22,395 bases of DNA, taken from CAYTZO01 sp964442525 (GTDB lineage Bacteria > Patescibacteriota > Microgenomatia > UBA10105 > UBA927). How positions within the stretch are numbered: the stretch's first letter is position 1; the number at the start of each line of letters is the position of its first letter. A model generated the notes under the pieces. The model made no database searches and had not been told where the DNA came from. It was given only the letters and a program-made list of their open reading frames with translations. Made by a program: the position numbers and the translations under genes. Below, piece after piece: positions 14,219-19,901 of this stretch. Location of the stretch: contig CAYTZO010000014.1 of NCBI GenBank assembly GCA_964442525.1, positions 1 through 22,395 on the forward strand, in the 5' to 3' direction.

Positions 14219-14779
14219 ATGGACAGGGAAAAGGAGCTACTCAGGAAAAAGTTTGCCGCCATACGAAGGAAACTTTCTCATGAGACGAGAAAACGAGCGG
14301 ACAAGAGAATATGCACTTCTATTCTTCGTCTGCCGAAAGTCGCCAATTCCAACATAATCTGCGCATTCTTTTCGCTGCCGACAGAAGTAAATATCGCGGG
14401 CGCAATAGGAGAATTGTTCCGACGGAAGAAAACGGTCGTTCTGCCGAAAGTATCGGGAGACGATCTTGAGATTCGGGAGATTCGATCACCCGAGGACGTC
14501 GTTGTTGGTGCCTACCGCGTGCTTGAGCCGGATGATCGGTGCCCCAAAATTTCAAAACACACTGTTGATGTGTTTCTCGTCCCCGGCCTTTGTTTTGACT
14601 CCCGGGGATTTCGCATCGGGTGGGGGAAAGGCTACTATGACAGGCTTCTTGAGGGAGTTGAAGCGGTCAAAATCGGCGTTGCATACCAGGCTCAGGTGGT
14701 TGCACACGTCCCCCATACGTCGTATGATGTTCCGATGGATATAGTTGTCACAGAAAGGAAGGTAGTACTTGTTGGATAG
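14219..14779 (+). CDS. fau: 5-formyltetrahydrofolate cyclo-ligase
   Basis: A 186-residue enzyme converting 5-formyl-THF to 5,10-methenyl-THF with ATP, returning stored folate to the one-carbon pool. REKELLRKKFAAIRRKL is the N-terminal helix; ICAFFSLPTEVNI corresponds to the folate pocket; VVLPKVSGDDLEIREI and LVPGLCFDSRGFRIGWGKGYYDRLL are diagnostic, the latter with the G-x-G-K-G-Y-Y-D ATP/phosphate loop; VPHTSYDVPMDIVVTE closes the fold. Length is normal. It stands 25 bp after rmuC and 95 bp before thyA, and together with thyA and folA it forms a folate/thymidylate group. Confidence 0.93.
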   Translation: MDREKELLRKKFAAIRRKLSHETRKRADKRICTSILRLPKVANSNIICAFFSLPTEVNIAGAIGELFRRKKTVVLPKVSGDDLEIREIRSPEDVVVGAYRVLEPDDRCPKISKHTVDVFLVPGLCFDSRGFRIGWGKGYYDRLLEGVEAVKIGVAYQAQVVAHVPHTSYDVPMDIVVTERKVVLVG

Positions 14780-14792
14780 TGCTCGTTCGTTA

Positions 14793-14840
14793 AAAAATTT
14801 TCTTGGAACCGCAATTCGCTTGCATCCTGCGAAAATTTTT
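14793..14840 (+). repeat. inverted repeat in the thyA upstream region
   Basis: AAAAATTTTC (14793-14802) and GAAAATTTTT (14831-14840) are perfect 10-bp inverted repeats with a 28-nt loop; inside the loop GCAA and TTGC form a smaller stem. It lies within the 95-bp space before thyA. There is no U-run after the right arm. Confidence 0.4.
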
Positions 14841-14874
14841 CAAGCTCACTCGCACTGACGGTAGTGAAAATGTT

Positions 14875-15822
14875 ATGAACAAACACACTCATCCGGAATA
14901 TCAATACCTTGATCTCATGGCCGATATCCTCAAAAACGGCAAATGGAAGGTGAGTCACTCAACCGGGGTAAAGCTCAAAAGCGTATTTGGGAGAATGTGC
15001 CGATACGATTTATCCAAGGGCTTTCCGATCCTTACCACCAAAAAAGTATTTACGCGCGGCATTATCCACGAACTTCTTTGGTTCCTCTCCGGTGAAAGCA
15101 ACATCAAATATCTTCTGGATAACAACGTCCACATTTGGGATGAGTGGGCGTACAAAAAATACGAGTGGGCGGTTGCAGACAAGAGGGCAAAGCCGCTCTC
15201 TTTTGACGAGTTTATGGAGGCGATGAAAAATCCAACGTTTGGCAAAAAATGGGGGGAACTCGGCCCGGTCTACGGGGTGCAATGGAGAAAATGGCCGGTC
15301 AATCACAGACGCACGGTCGATCAGTTGGGCTGGGCAATTGAAAAGATCAAGAAATATCCCATGAAAAAACATTACATTGTTTCGGCCTGGAATGCCGGAT
15401 GCATTTATGAAATGAGCGGGAGCCACGCTGCAAGCATGGTCATTGCCCCGTGTCACACGATGTTTCACATCAACATCACCGGCGACAAACTTTCCCTCCT
15501 TCTCTATCAACGCAGTGCGGATCTTTTTCTCGGCGTCCCTTTTAACATCGCCTCCTATGCGCTCCTCACGCTCATGCTTGCCCAGGTAACGGGTTATAAG
15601 CCGGGAGAATTTGTACACGTATTCGGCGATGTCCATATCTACGAAAACCATATTGCTCAGTGCAAAGAGCAGCTCAAAAGGAAACCCCGCCCATTTCCGA
15701 CGATGAAGATTAATCCAAAAGTAAAAAATATCGATGATTTCAAATTTGAAGACTTCGAACTCGTCGGCTACGACCCACATCCACCGATTAAAGGTGATAT
15801 CACCGTCGTCGGGGGATTCTGA
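14875..15822 (+). CDS. thyA: thymidylate synthase (ThyA type)
   Basis: A 315-residue ThyA that methylates dUMP with 5,10-methylene-THF, giving dTMP and dihydrofolate. EYQYLDLMADILKNG opens the protein; FPILTTKKVFTRGIIHELLWFLSGESN is the conserved N-terminal block; ELGPVYGVQWRKW follows; APCHTMFHI holds the catalytic Cys at 193; QRSADLFLGVPFNIASYALL binds dUMP and folate; HVFGDVHIYENH and YDPHPPIKGDI close it. The insertion around residues 87-125 (YKKYEWAVADKRAKPLSFDEFM) is typical of longer bacterial ThyA forms. The ATG at 14875 is used; an in-frame TTG at 14803 would add residues without homology and cross the hairpin. The dihydrofolate produced is recycled by folA downstream. Confidence 0.96.
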   Translation: MNKHTHPEYQYLDLMADILKNGKWKVSHSTGVKLKSVFGRMCRYDLSKGFPILTTKKVFTRGIIHELLWFLSGESNIKYLLDNNVHIWDEWAYKKYEWAVADKRAKPLSFDEFMEAMKNPTFGKKWGELGPVYGVQWRKWPVNHRRTVDQLGWAIEKIKKYPMKKHYIVSAWNAGCIYEMSGSHAASMVIAPCHTMFHINITGDKLSLLLYQRSADLFLGVPFNIASYALLTLMLAQVTGYKPGEFVHVFGDVHIYENHIAQCKEQLKRKPRPFPTMKINPKVKNIDDFKFEDFELVGYDPHPPIKGDITVVGGF

Positions 15823-15827
15823 AAACA

Positions 15828-15857
15828 AATTTAGAATTATGAATTTAGAATTCAGAA
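15828..15857 (+). repeat. left inverted arm of the IVS-like unit
   Basis: The arm begins 5 bp after the thyA stop. It is itself a tandem of AATTTAGAATT, ATG, AATTTAGAATT followed by CAGAA. It ends 1 bp before the GTG start of the internal gene. Confidence 0.75.
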
Positions 15858-15858
15858 C

Positions 15859-16233
15859 GTGAGTACGAAAAATACATTTAAGCATGAATTTAAAAAACGA
15901 TGTTACCGTTATTCTCTATCAATTATCCATGTAGAAAAGCAGTTAGGAACAGGAAGGGCAACCAGGATTATATTTGATCAATTGCTTCGGTCTGGAATGT
16001 CTATTGGCGCAAATGTTGTTGAGGGCAGCAATAGTTCGTCGAGAAGAGAATTTATTAATTTTTTCCAGATTGCGTTGAAATCCGCATCAGAAACTCTCTA
16101 CTGGTTGTCATTGCTGTCGGAAATGGATAAAGAAGCGGGTAAAACAATCACTGTACTGATTCAAGAAGGTAGCGAGATAAAGAAATTATTGACTACAATC
16201 ATTTTAAATACAAAAGATCATTCTAAATTCTAA
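15859..16233 (+). CDS. four-helix-bundle protein, 23S rRNA IVS family
   Basis: A 124-residue helical protein. RSGMSIGANVVEGSNSSSRREFINFFQIALKSASETLYWL (about 45-84) is the hallmark of the four-helix-bundle family found in 23S rRNA intervening sequences (S23) and related to the Avd accessory protein of diversity-generating retroelements. These proteins form pentameric barrels and bind nucleic acid; their biological role is not settled. The GTG at 15859 directly follows the left arm with no ribosome binding site. The last codons (HSKF-stop) run into a TTCTAAATTCTAA sequence that precedes the right arm. Base composition is clearly more AT-rich than thyA and folA on each side, consistent with separate origin. 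Confidence 0.85.
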   Translation: MSTKNTFKHEFKKRCYRYSLSIIHVEKQLGTGRATRIIFDQLLRSGMSIGANVVEGSNSSSRREFINFFQIALKSASETLYWLSLLSEMDKEAGKTITVLIQEGSEIKKLLTTIILNTKDHSKF

Positions 16234-16238
16234 AAATA

Positions 16239-16268
16239 TTCTGAATTCTAGATTATGAATTCTAAATT
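16239..16268 (-). repeat. right inverted arm, containing the folA start
   Basis: Reverse complement of the left arm with four mismatches. The ATG of folA (16255) and its first four codons (M-N-S-K) are read from this arm. Confidence 0.75.
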
Positions 16269-16740
16269 ATCTTTAATTGCCGTTATCGGAAAAAACAGAG
16301 AAATTGGGAAAGATAATCATCTTCTGTGGAATATTCCGGGAGATCTTGCGCGCTTTCGAAAAATTACCCAAGGCCATCCGGTGATCATGGGCAGAAAAAC
16401 GTTTGAATCTATTGGTCACCCTTTGCCGGGGCGAACAAACATTGTCGTCTCTCATTCCCTTAAGACCCCTGGTGTCGTTGTCGTTTCTTCTCTTGAGGAA
16501 GCAATAGAAAAAGCACGGGAAGCTCCGGGGAGCGGAGAAATCTTCGTTATCGGAGGGGGATCTCTCTACGGACAAGCCATTGCGCGCGCAGACCGGTTAT
16601 ATCTAACGGTCGTTGACCGGATGGCCCCGGGCGCGGATACATTCTTTCCTCCATATGATCGCTTTACCAAAGTGCTTTTTCGTGAGCCACATAAGGAAAA
16701 TGGACTGATGGTTACGTATCTTACCCTGGAACCGACCTAA
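16255..16740 (+). CDS. folA: dihydrofolate reductase
   Basis: A 161-residue DHFR reducing dihydrofolate to tetrahydrofolate with NADPH, the partner reaction of ThyA. LSLIAVIGKNREIGKDNHLLWNIPGDLARFRKIT is the N-terminal block with the Met20-loop Trp and, uncommonly, L-W-N-I-P-G-D where many enzymes have L-P-W...D; the catalytic acid is the D of IPGDLARF. HPVIMGRKTFESIG is the NADPH-binding motif, PLPGRTNIVVS follows, and EIFVIGGGSLYGQAI is the glycine-rich NADPH loop. ADRLYLTVVDR and GADTFFPPYD end the fold. The first four residues come from the right arm of the inserted element; conserved homology starts immediately after them. An alpha/beta hydrolase gene follows after 6 bp. Confidence 0.95.
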   Translation: MNSKLSLIAVIGKNREIGKDNHLLWNIPGDLARFRKITQGHPVIMGRKTFESIGHPLPGRTNIVVSHSLKTPGVVVVSSLEEAIEKAREAPGSGEIFVIGGGSLYGQAIARADRLYLTVVDRMAPGADTFFPPYDRFTKVLFREPHKENGLMVTYLTLEPT

Positions 16741-16746
16741 CTTTTT

Positions 16747-17513
16747 ATGTCAAAGGAACACTACGTTGTGATTCTGCCCGGACTCGGAGATCGGGTAAAA
16801 CCCACGAGACTTGCCACGAAAAACTACCCGGAGAAACACGGGCTCATNNNNNNNNNNNNNNNNNNNNNNNNNNNNNNNNNNNNNNNNNNNNNNNNNNNNN
16901 NNNNNNNNNNNNNNNNNNNNNNNNNNNNNNNNNNNNNNNNNNNNNNNGGGTAAAACCCACGAGACTTGCCACGAAAAACTACCCGGAGAAACACGGGCTC
17001 ATACCTTTGGTATATAACATGCATTGGCATGACGGCGGGGGAATTCGGCAAAAACTGGATCAACTGATAGAGGTCGTGGAAGATCTTGCCGAGGAGGGAG
17101 ATAGCGTGTCGGCGATCGGACTTTCGGCAGGAGGAAGCGCTGCATTTAATCTCCTTATCGAGCGACCGGACCTCATACAGAAAGCAGTGAGTATATCAGC
17201 TCGCATTCATAAAGGATTACAGAGGGGATATCGATCGTTTGCCGAGCGAACAAAATCAAGTATAGCGTTTGCAGAATCGGTTATTCTTTTTGAATCAAGG
17301 ACGGCATTTCTTACGGAAGATGATAAGCGGCGACTCATGACCGTCCGCCCTCAATTTGGCGACCAACTGGTTCCCGCAGATATGGCAATACTTGCTGGTG
17401 CGACAAATATCACTCTTCCGCTAGCCGAGCACATCACAACTATCGCGCTCGCGCTTACCCTTTTCTCCCGTCCAATTATTGATTTCCTGAAGGGAAACCG
17501 AAAAACGATATGA
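16747..17513 (+). CDS. alpha/beta hydrolase, split by a false assembly gap
   Basis: As written the gene is broken by 100 N, but 55 bp are duplicated on both sides of the N run. Removing the N run and one copy (155 bp) joins the two parts in the same frame and gives a continuous 203-residue protein. It begins SKEHYVVILPGLGDR, with a strand and oxyanion-type LPGLGD turn, and carries IGLSAGGSAAFNL (nucleophile Ser at about residue 75 after collapse), the G-x-S-x-G elbow of alpha/beta hydrolases; a C-terminal ITLPLAEHITTIALAL holds a candidate catalytic His. There is no signal peptide. The substrate is unknown; small serine hydrolases/esterases of this size are frequent in CPR genomes. It ends with a 4-nt overlap with the next gene. 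Confidence 0.8.
16793..16847 (+). repeat. 55-bp direct repeat, copy 1 (unmerged contig overlap)
   Basis: Identical to 16948-17002. It directly abuts the N run. The pair is best read as the overlapping ends of two contigs that the assembler failed to merge. Confidence 0.9.
16848..16947. other. assembly gap, 100 N (false gap)
   Basis: Exactly 100 N between two identical 55-bp sequences. No sequence is likely to be missing here. Confidence 0.9.
16948..17002 (+). repeat. 55-bp direct repeat, copy 2 (unmerged contig overlap)
   Basis: Identical to 16793-16847, starting directly after the N run. Confidence 0.9.
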
Positions 17514-18253
17514 AACTTATTGTGCTTGGTTCCTCCGCCGTGTTTCCGCTTCCAAGGACGAAGACGAACAGATTTGATGATTATTCCTCGCCTGACTACG
17601 TCACCAGGTTTCCCCTCCACGACGATCCGATCTGTAATGCGGCCAAACGCGGCGGCCGAGACAGACGTATGCGGTCAAGTCTCGCGGTGATCGGAAGTGG
17701 AGGAACAGTTTTTATTGACGCCGGGCCTGATATTGCCGAACAGATGAGCAGGTATCGGGTCAATCCGGACGCCATTGTCATTACCCATGAGCATGCGGAT
17801 GCAACAGCCGGACTTTTCGTGATACCGACTGTTCCCGTCTATCGCGAAAAAAACGGTTCGCTTAAGCCGGGGGAGTCCTTAGAGCTTTGCGGGATGCACA
17901 TTAGCCCGTTTCGCGTGATCCACGCGGCAAATACCCCGACGGTCGGGTTCCGTTTTGAGGAAGGAGAGAAGTCTTTTGCCTACGCAAGTGATCTGGCAAG
18001 CATCCGTGGCATCGAAAAATGGGTTAAGGGAACGGATATTTTTTTTGTTGACGGGTCAATTCTTATGAAAAAGACGCACGGCCATATGCCAATCGTTGGA
18101 CAACTTATCTATTACAAACAATGGTACCTCAGGCGTGTGATATTTACTCACATCGGCCATGCGACACTGCCTCATAAAGAGCTTGAGGTGTATCTCCAAA
18201 AGCTCTATCCTCCTACTGCGGTTGCCTACGACGGCATGGAGCAAGTGTTATAA
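17510..18253 (+). CDS. metallo-beta-lactamase-fold hydrolase, PhnP-like
   Basis: A 247-residue MBL-fold protein. KLIVLGSSAVFPLPR opens it; residues 40-57 (PICNAAKRGGRDRRMRSS) correspond to the Cys/Arg-rich segment that precedes the fold in PhnP-type phosphodiesterases; VFIDAGPD follows; ITHEHADATAGL (91-102) is the H-x-H-x-D motif, but the following His of the usual HxHxDH is Ala98. ASDLASI contributes the bridging Asp, and THIGHATLPHKELE with VAYDGM ends the domain as in PhnP relatives. It probably hydrolyses a cyclic or linear phosphodiester; the loss of one metal ligand may mean one metal or altered chemistry. Its start overlaps the stop of the hydrolase gene by 4 nt (ATGA), so the two are co-translated. 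Confidence 0.85.
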   Translation: MKLIVLGSSAVFPLPRTKTNRFDDYSSPDYVTRFPLHDDPICNAAKRGGRDRRMRSSLAVIGSGGTVFIDAGPDIAEQMSRYRVNPDAIVITHEHADATAGLFVIPTVPVYREKNGSLKPGESLELCGMHISPFRVIHAANTPTVGFRFEEGEKSFAYASDLASIRGIEKWVKGTDIFFVDGSILMKKTHGHMPIVGQLIYYKQWYLRRVIFTHIGHATLPHKELEVYLQKLYPPTAVAYDGMEQVL

Positions 18254-18254
18254 C
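18246..18254 (+). promoter_or_regulatory. possible extended -10 for the sigma factor operon
   Basis: TG-T-TATAAC overlaps the last codons of the MBL gene and ends 24 nt before the sigma factor ATG. No -35 at standard spacing was found. Confidence 0.35.
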
Positions 18255-18278
18255 ATTCGTGTTTTCCCGTTTTTCTAT

Positions 18279-18818
18279 ATGAGGAGAACTACACGTATAG
18301 ACGATCTTATCAGACGCGCCAAGACTCGCGATAAGGATGCGCTCGGCGAACTCTATGATGCTTATCTCTCCCGCATCTATCGTTTCGTCTATTTTCGTGT
18401 GGGAAACAGAGAGGACGCTGAAGATCTGACGGAACAGGTGTTTGTAAAAATTTTTGAGCACATAGAAACATATGAGGAGCGGGGGCTGCCGCTTGAGGCC
18501 TGGATATTTCGCATCGCCAGAAATCAGATAACGGATTTTTACCGGGCGCACAAGGAAAAGATACCGCTTGAAGAGGCAAAGGAAGTCGTTGATCCTCATC
18601 CGATGCCGGAGGAGGAGACCGAACAGAAACTTGAATATGACCGCGTGAGAGCCGCGATGAAAAAGTTGCCCATGCACTATGAGGAAATTATTCTTCTCAA
18701 ATTTATTGAAGAGAAGAGTACGGAGGAAATGAGTTTAATTCTCGGCAAGTCCGCGCCGCACGTACGCGTCCTTGCCGGCAGGGCAATAGCAAAACTGCGG
18801 GAGATTTTAAAAATATGA
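18279..18818 (+). CDS. sigma-70 family (ECF-type) sigma factor
   Basis: A 179-residue ECF-like sigma factor. Region 2 is about 15-85: LGELYDAYLSRIYRFVYFRVGNREDAEDLTEQVFVKIFEHI, with the W-I-F-R-I-A-R-N segment of region 2.4. A short acidic linker (about 95-120, EEAKEVVDPHPMPEEETEQK) follows, and region 4 (about 125-175) is MKKLPMHYEEIILLKFIEEKSTEEMSLILGKSAPHVRVLAGRAIAKL, a helix-turn-helix. The ATG at 18279 is used because the upstream extension overlaps the MBL gene and has no homology. It overlaps the next gene by ATGA; that gene encodes a membrane-anchored DUF5667 protein, the usual partner of this sigma type in CPR genomes and a plausible anti-sigma factor. The regulon is unknown. Confidence 0.88.
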   Translation: MRRTTRIDDLIRRAKTRDKDALGELYDAYLSRIYRFVYFRVGNREDAEDLTEQVFVKIFEHIETYEERGLPLEAWIFRIARNQITDFYRAHKEKIPLEEAKEVVDPHPMPEEETEQKLEYDRVRAAMKKLPMHYEEIILLKFIEEKSTEEMSLILGKSAPHVRVLAGRAIAKLREILKI

Positions 18819-19549
18819 AAGGGAATCTGGAGGACATATTGGTTGGGTTGCAGACGTATCCCGATGCTTTGCCGCGTGAAGAGTTTGTAAAGAATGCGCG
18901 TATCCGGGTCCTTAATCTTGCCGCCAAAACAGCGAGCACGACCGCAAGAGCGCCACTCGGTCGGTTTTGGCTGCCCCTTCGTTTTGCTGCGATCGGGGCG
19001 GTCGCTGCTCTGACACTGGGAGCGGGGATAGTCTCCGCGGCCCAGGCCAGTTTACCGGGCAGCACGCTCTATCCGATAAAGGTAGCCAGCGAGACCGTTG
19101 CGTTGGGTTTGGCTCCGACGAGCCAGATGAGAACTGCAGTTGCAGGTACCGTGATAGACCGGCGTGCAGAAGAAGTCACCCAACTAAAAACGTACGCAAC
19201 GAGCGATGAAGTGAAGAGAGCTTTTCGGCAGTATCAAACGACGGTAAGGGGTATCCGCACCATGCGTGGTCTCAATCAATCAAAGATAGAAGAGCGCATA
19301 CGGGAACATGAGAATCTTTTTGACTCCGAGCAAGAAGAATCAACCCAGACCGGGCAGAGGCGCCGCGACCCTGTGTCTTCTGCTCCTGACCAGAAGCGCG
19401 AAGACTTCATGCCTATAGGAACGCCGGGCGAAGTACCCACGGATTTACCGCAGAGAGAAAATAAAGAAGGCGGCTTCAGGATTAATGTTTCAGGAGTTTT
19501 GGGAGTGCATGAGGCAGACACGGAAAAATCGGGCGCCGATGGCGACTAA
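18815..19549 (+). CDS. DUF5667 membrane protein, candidate anti-sigma partner
   Basis: A 244-residue protein. A cytoplasmic N-terminus of about 50 residues (NLEDILVGLQTYPDALPREEFVKNARIRVLNLA) resembles the zinc-less anti-sigma head that precedes DUF5667. A membrane segment is at about 55-76 (FAAIGAVAALTLGAGIVSAA), then the hallmark SLPGSTLYPIKVASETV (79-95), a helical extracytoplasmic DUF5667 domain with RRAEEVTQLKTYATSDEVKRAFRQYQTTV, and a disordered acidic/Pro-rich tail. The 4-nt overlap with the sigma gene couples the two in translation. Inference: the N-terminal part holds the sigma factor at the membrane and the outer domain senses a signal; this has not been shown for the family. The TAA is followed by a new promoter for the small ORF. 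Confidence 0.85.
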   Translation: MKGNLEDILVGLQTYPDALPREEFVKNARIRVLNLAAKTASTTARAPLGRFWLPLRFAAIGAVAALTLGAGIVSAAQASLPGSTLYPIKVASETVALGLAPTSQMRTAVAGTVIDRRAEEVTQLKTYATSDEVKRAFRQYQTTVRGIRTMRGLNQSKIEERIREHENLFDSEQEESTQTGQRRRDPVSSAPDQKREDFMPIGTPGEVPTDLPQRENKEGGFRINVSGVLGVHEADTEKSGADGD

Positions 19550-19553
19550 GCTC

Positions 19554-19562
19554 TGTTATATT
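19554..19562 (+). promoter_or_regulatory. extended -10 for the small membrane ORF
   Basis: TG-T-TATATT lies just after the DUF5667 stop. It would start a leader of about 50 nt that ends in a strong Shine-Dalgarno site. Confidence 0.4.
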
Positions 19563-19605
19563 CTTTCTTCGTTTTCGTTTCTCCGTATAGAGGGCAGATT
19601 TTTTC

Positions 19606-19614
19606 AAGGAGGTG
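19606..19614 (+). promoter_or_regulatory. consensus Shine-Dalgarno site AAGGAGGTG
   Basis: The most complete ribosome binding site in the window, 5 nt before the ATG at 19620. It decides this start and supports the small ORF as a real, strongly translated gene. Confidence 0.8.
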
Positions 19615-19619
19615 GATCT

Positions 19620-19724
19620 ATGGAAAGACAAAAAGGTTTCGTAACTATGACCAGTCTCATTATCTCGGCGCTCACGGGGCTCGGCGGGCTGGGGGCTGTG
19701 ATATTTATAAATGCCAATGCACTC
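19620..19724 (+). CDS. small membrane protein, 3' end lost in gap
   Basis: Thirty-five residues are visible before the N run. MERQKGFVTMTSLIISALTG begins with a short basic head followed by one hydrophobic segment (TMTSLIISALTGLGGLGAVIFINANAL), either a signal peptide or a membrane anchor. A perfect Shine-Dalgarno sequence precedes it. The post-gap sequence begins with a terminator hairpin, so the stop codon is in the gap. The N-terminal pattern of short basic head, hydrophobic helix and A-N-A-L before the gap resembles that of DUF5667-type anchors (ALPG...), so a second short relative is possible but unproven. Length and function are unknown. Confidence 0.6.
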
Positions 19725-19824
19725 NNNNNNNNNNNNNNNNNNNNNNNNNNNNNNNNNNNNNNNNNNNNNNNNNNNNNNNNNNNNNNNNNNNNNNNNNNNN
19801 NNNNNNNNNNNNNNNNNNNNNNNN
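19725..19824. other. assembly gap, 100 N
   Basis: Exactly 100 N with no shared sequence on the two edges. It hides the 3' end of the small membrane ORF and perhaps the A-rich upstream side of the terminator. Confidence 0.95.
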
Positions 19825-19857
19825 AGCGGCTCTCGTCTGAGGCCGCTTCTCTTTTTC
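19825..19857 (+). terminator. Rho-independent terminator
   Basis: AGCGGC (19825-19830) pairs with GCCGCT (19842-19847) across an 11-nt loop, followed by TCTCTTTTT. It ends the small membrane ORF or the whole sigma/DUF5667 transcript. Confidence 0.75.
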
Positions 19858-19864
19858 GAGCTAC

Positions 19865-19894
19865 TTGACAAAGTGGTTGCATCTCCGGTACGCT
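19865..19894 (+). promoter_or_regulatory. promoter for the gene at 19902, leaderless type
   Basis: Consensus TTGACA (19865-19870), an 18-bp spacer and TACGCT (19889-19894) end 7 nt before the ATG. It lies directly behind the terminator, so this gene is a separate transcript. Confidence 0.55.
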
Positions 19895-19901
19895 TGGTGT
19901 A

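Larger units (their letters stand above)
15828..16268 (+). mobile_element. IVS-like mobile unit between thyA and folA
   Basis: A 441-bp unit: a 30-bp left arm (15828-15857), a four-helix-bundle protein gene (15859-16233) and a 30-bp right arm (16239-16268) that matches the reverse complement of the left arm at 26 of 30 positions. The arrangement (arm, S23-type ORF, inverted arm) is the same as in intervening sequences of bacterial 23S rRNA, where the arms pair as a stem, but this copy is in a protein-coding region. No transposase or integrase is present in the window, so its mobility is inferred from structure. Confidence 0.65.

Noticed and set aside
14803..14874. 24-codon upstream extension of thyA from a TTG
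   Set aside because: It crosses the leader hairpin and adds residues absent from ThyA; the ATG at 14875 gives the usual N-terminus.
15735..15765. FKFEDFEL stretch in thyA resembling the cysS repeat
   Set aside because: The residues fit the normal conserved DF..DFEL..Y.PHP region of ThyA, so no insertion is needed to explain them.
15010..15885. 291-codon open frame on the minus strand through thyA
   Set aside because: It is antisense to a clearly conserved ThyA with catalytic motifs and has no recognisable domain.
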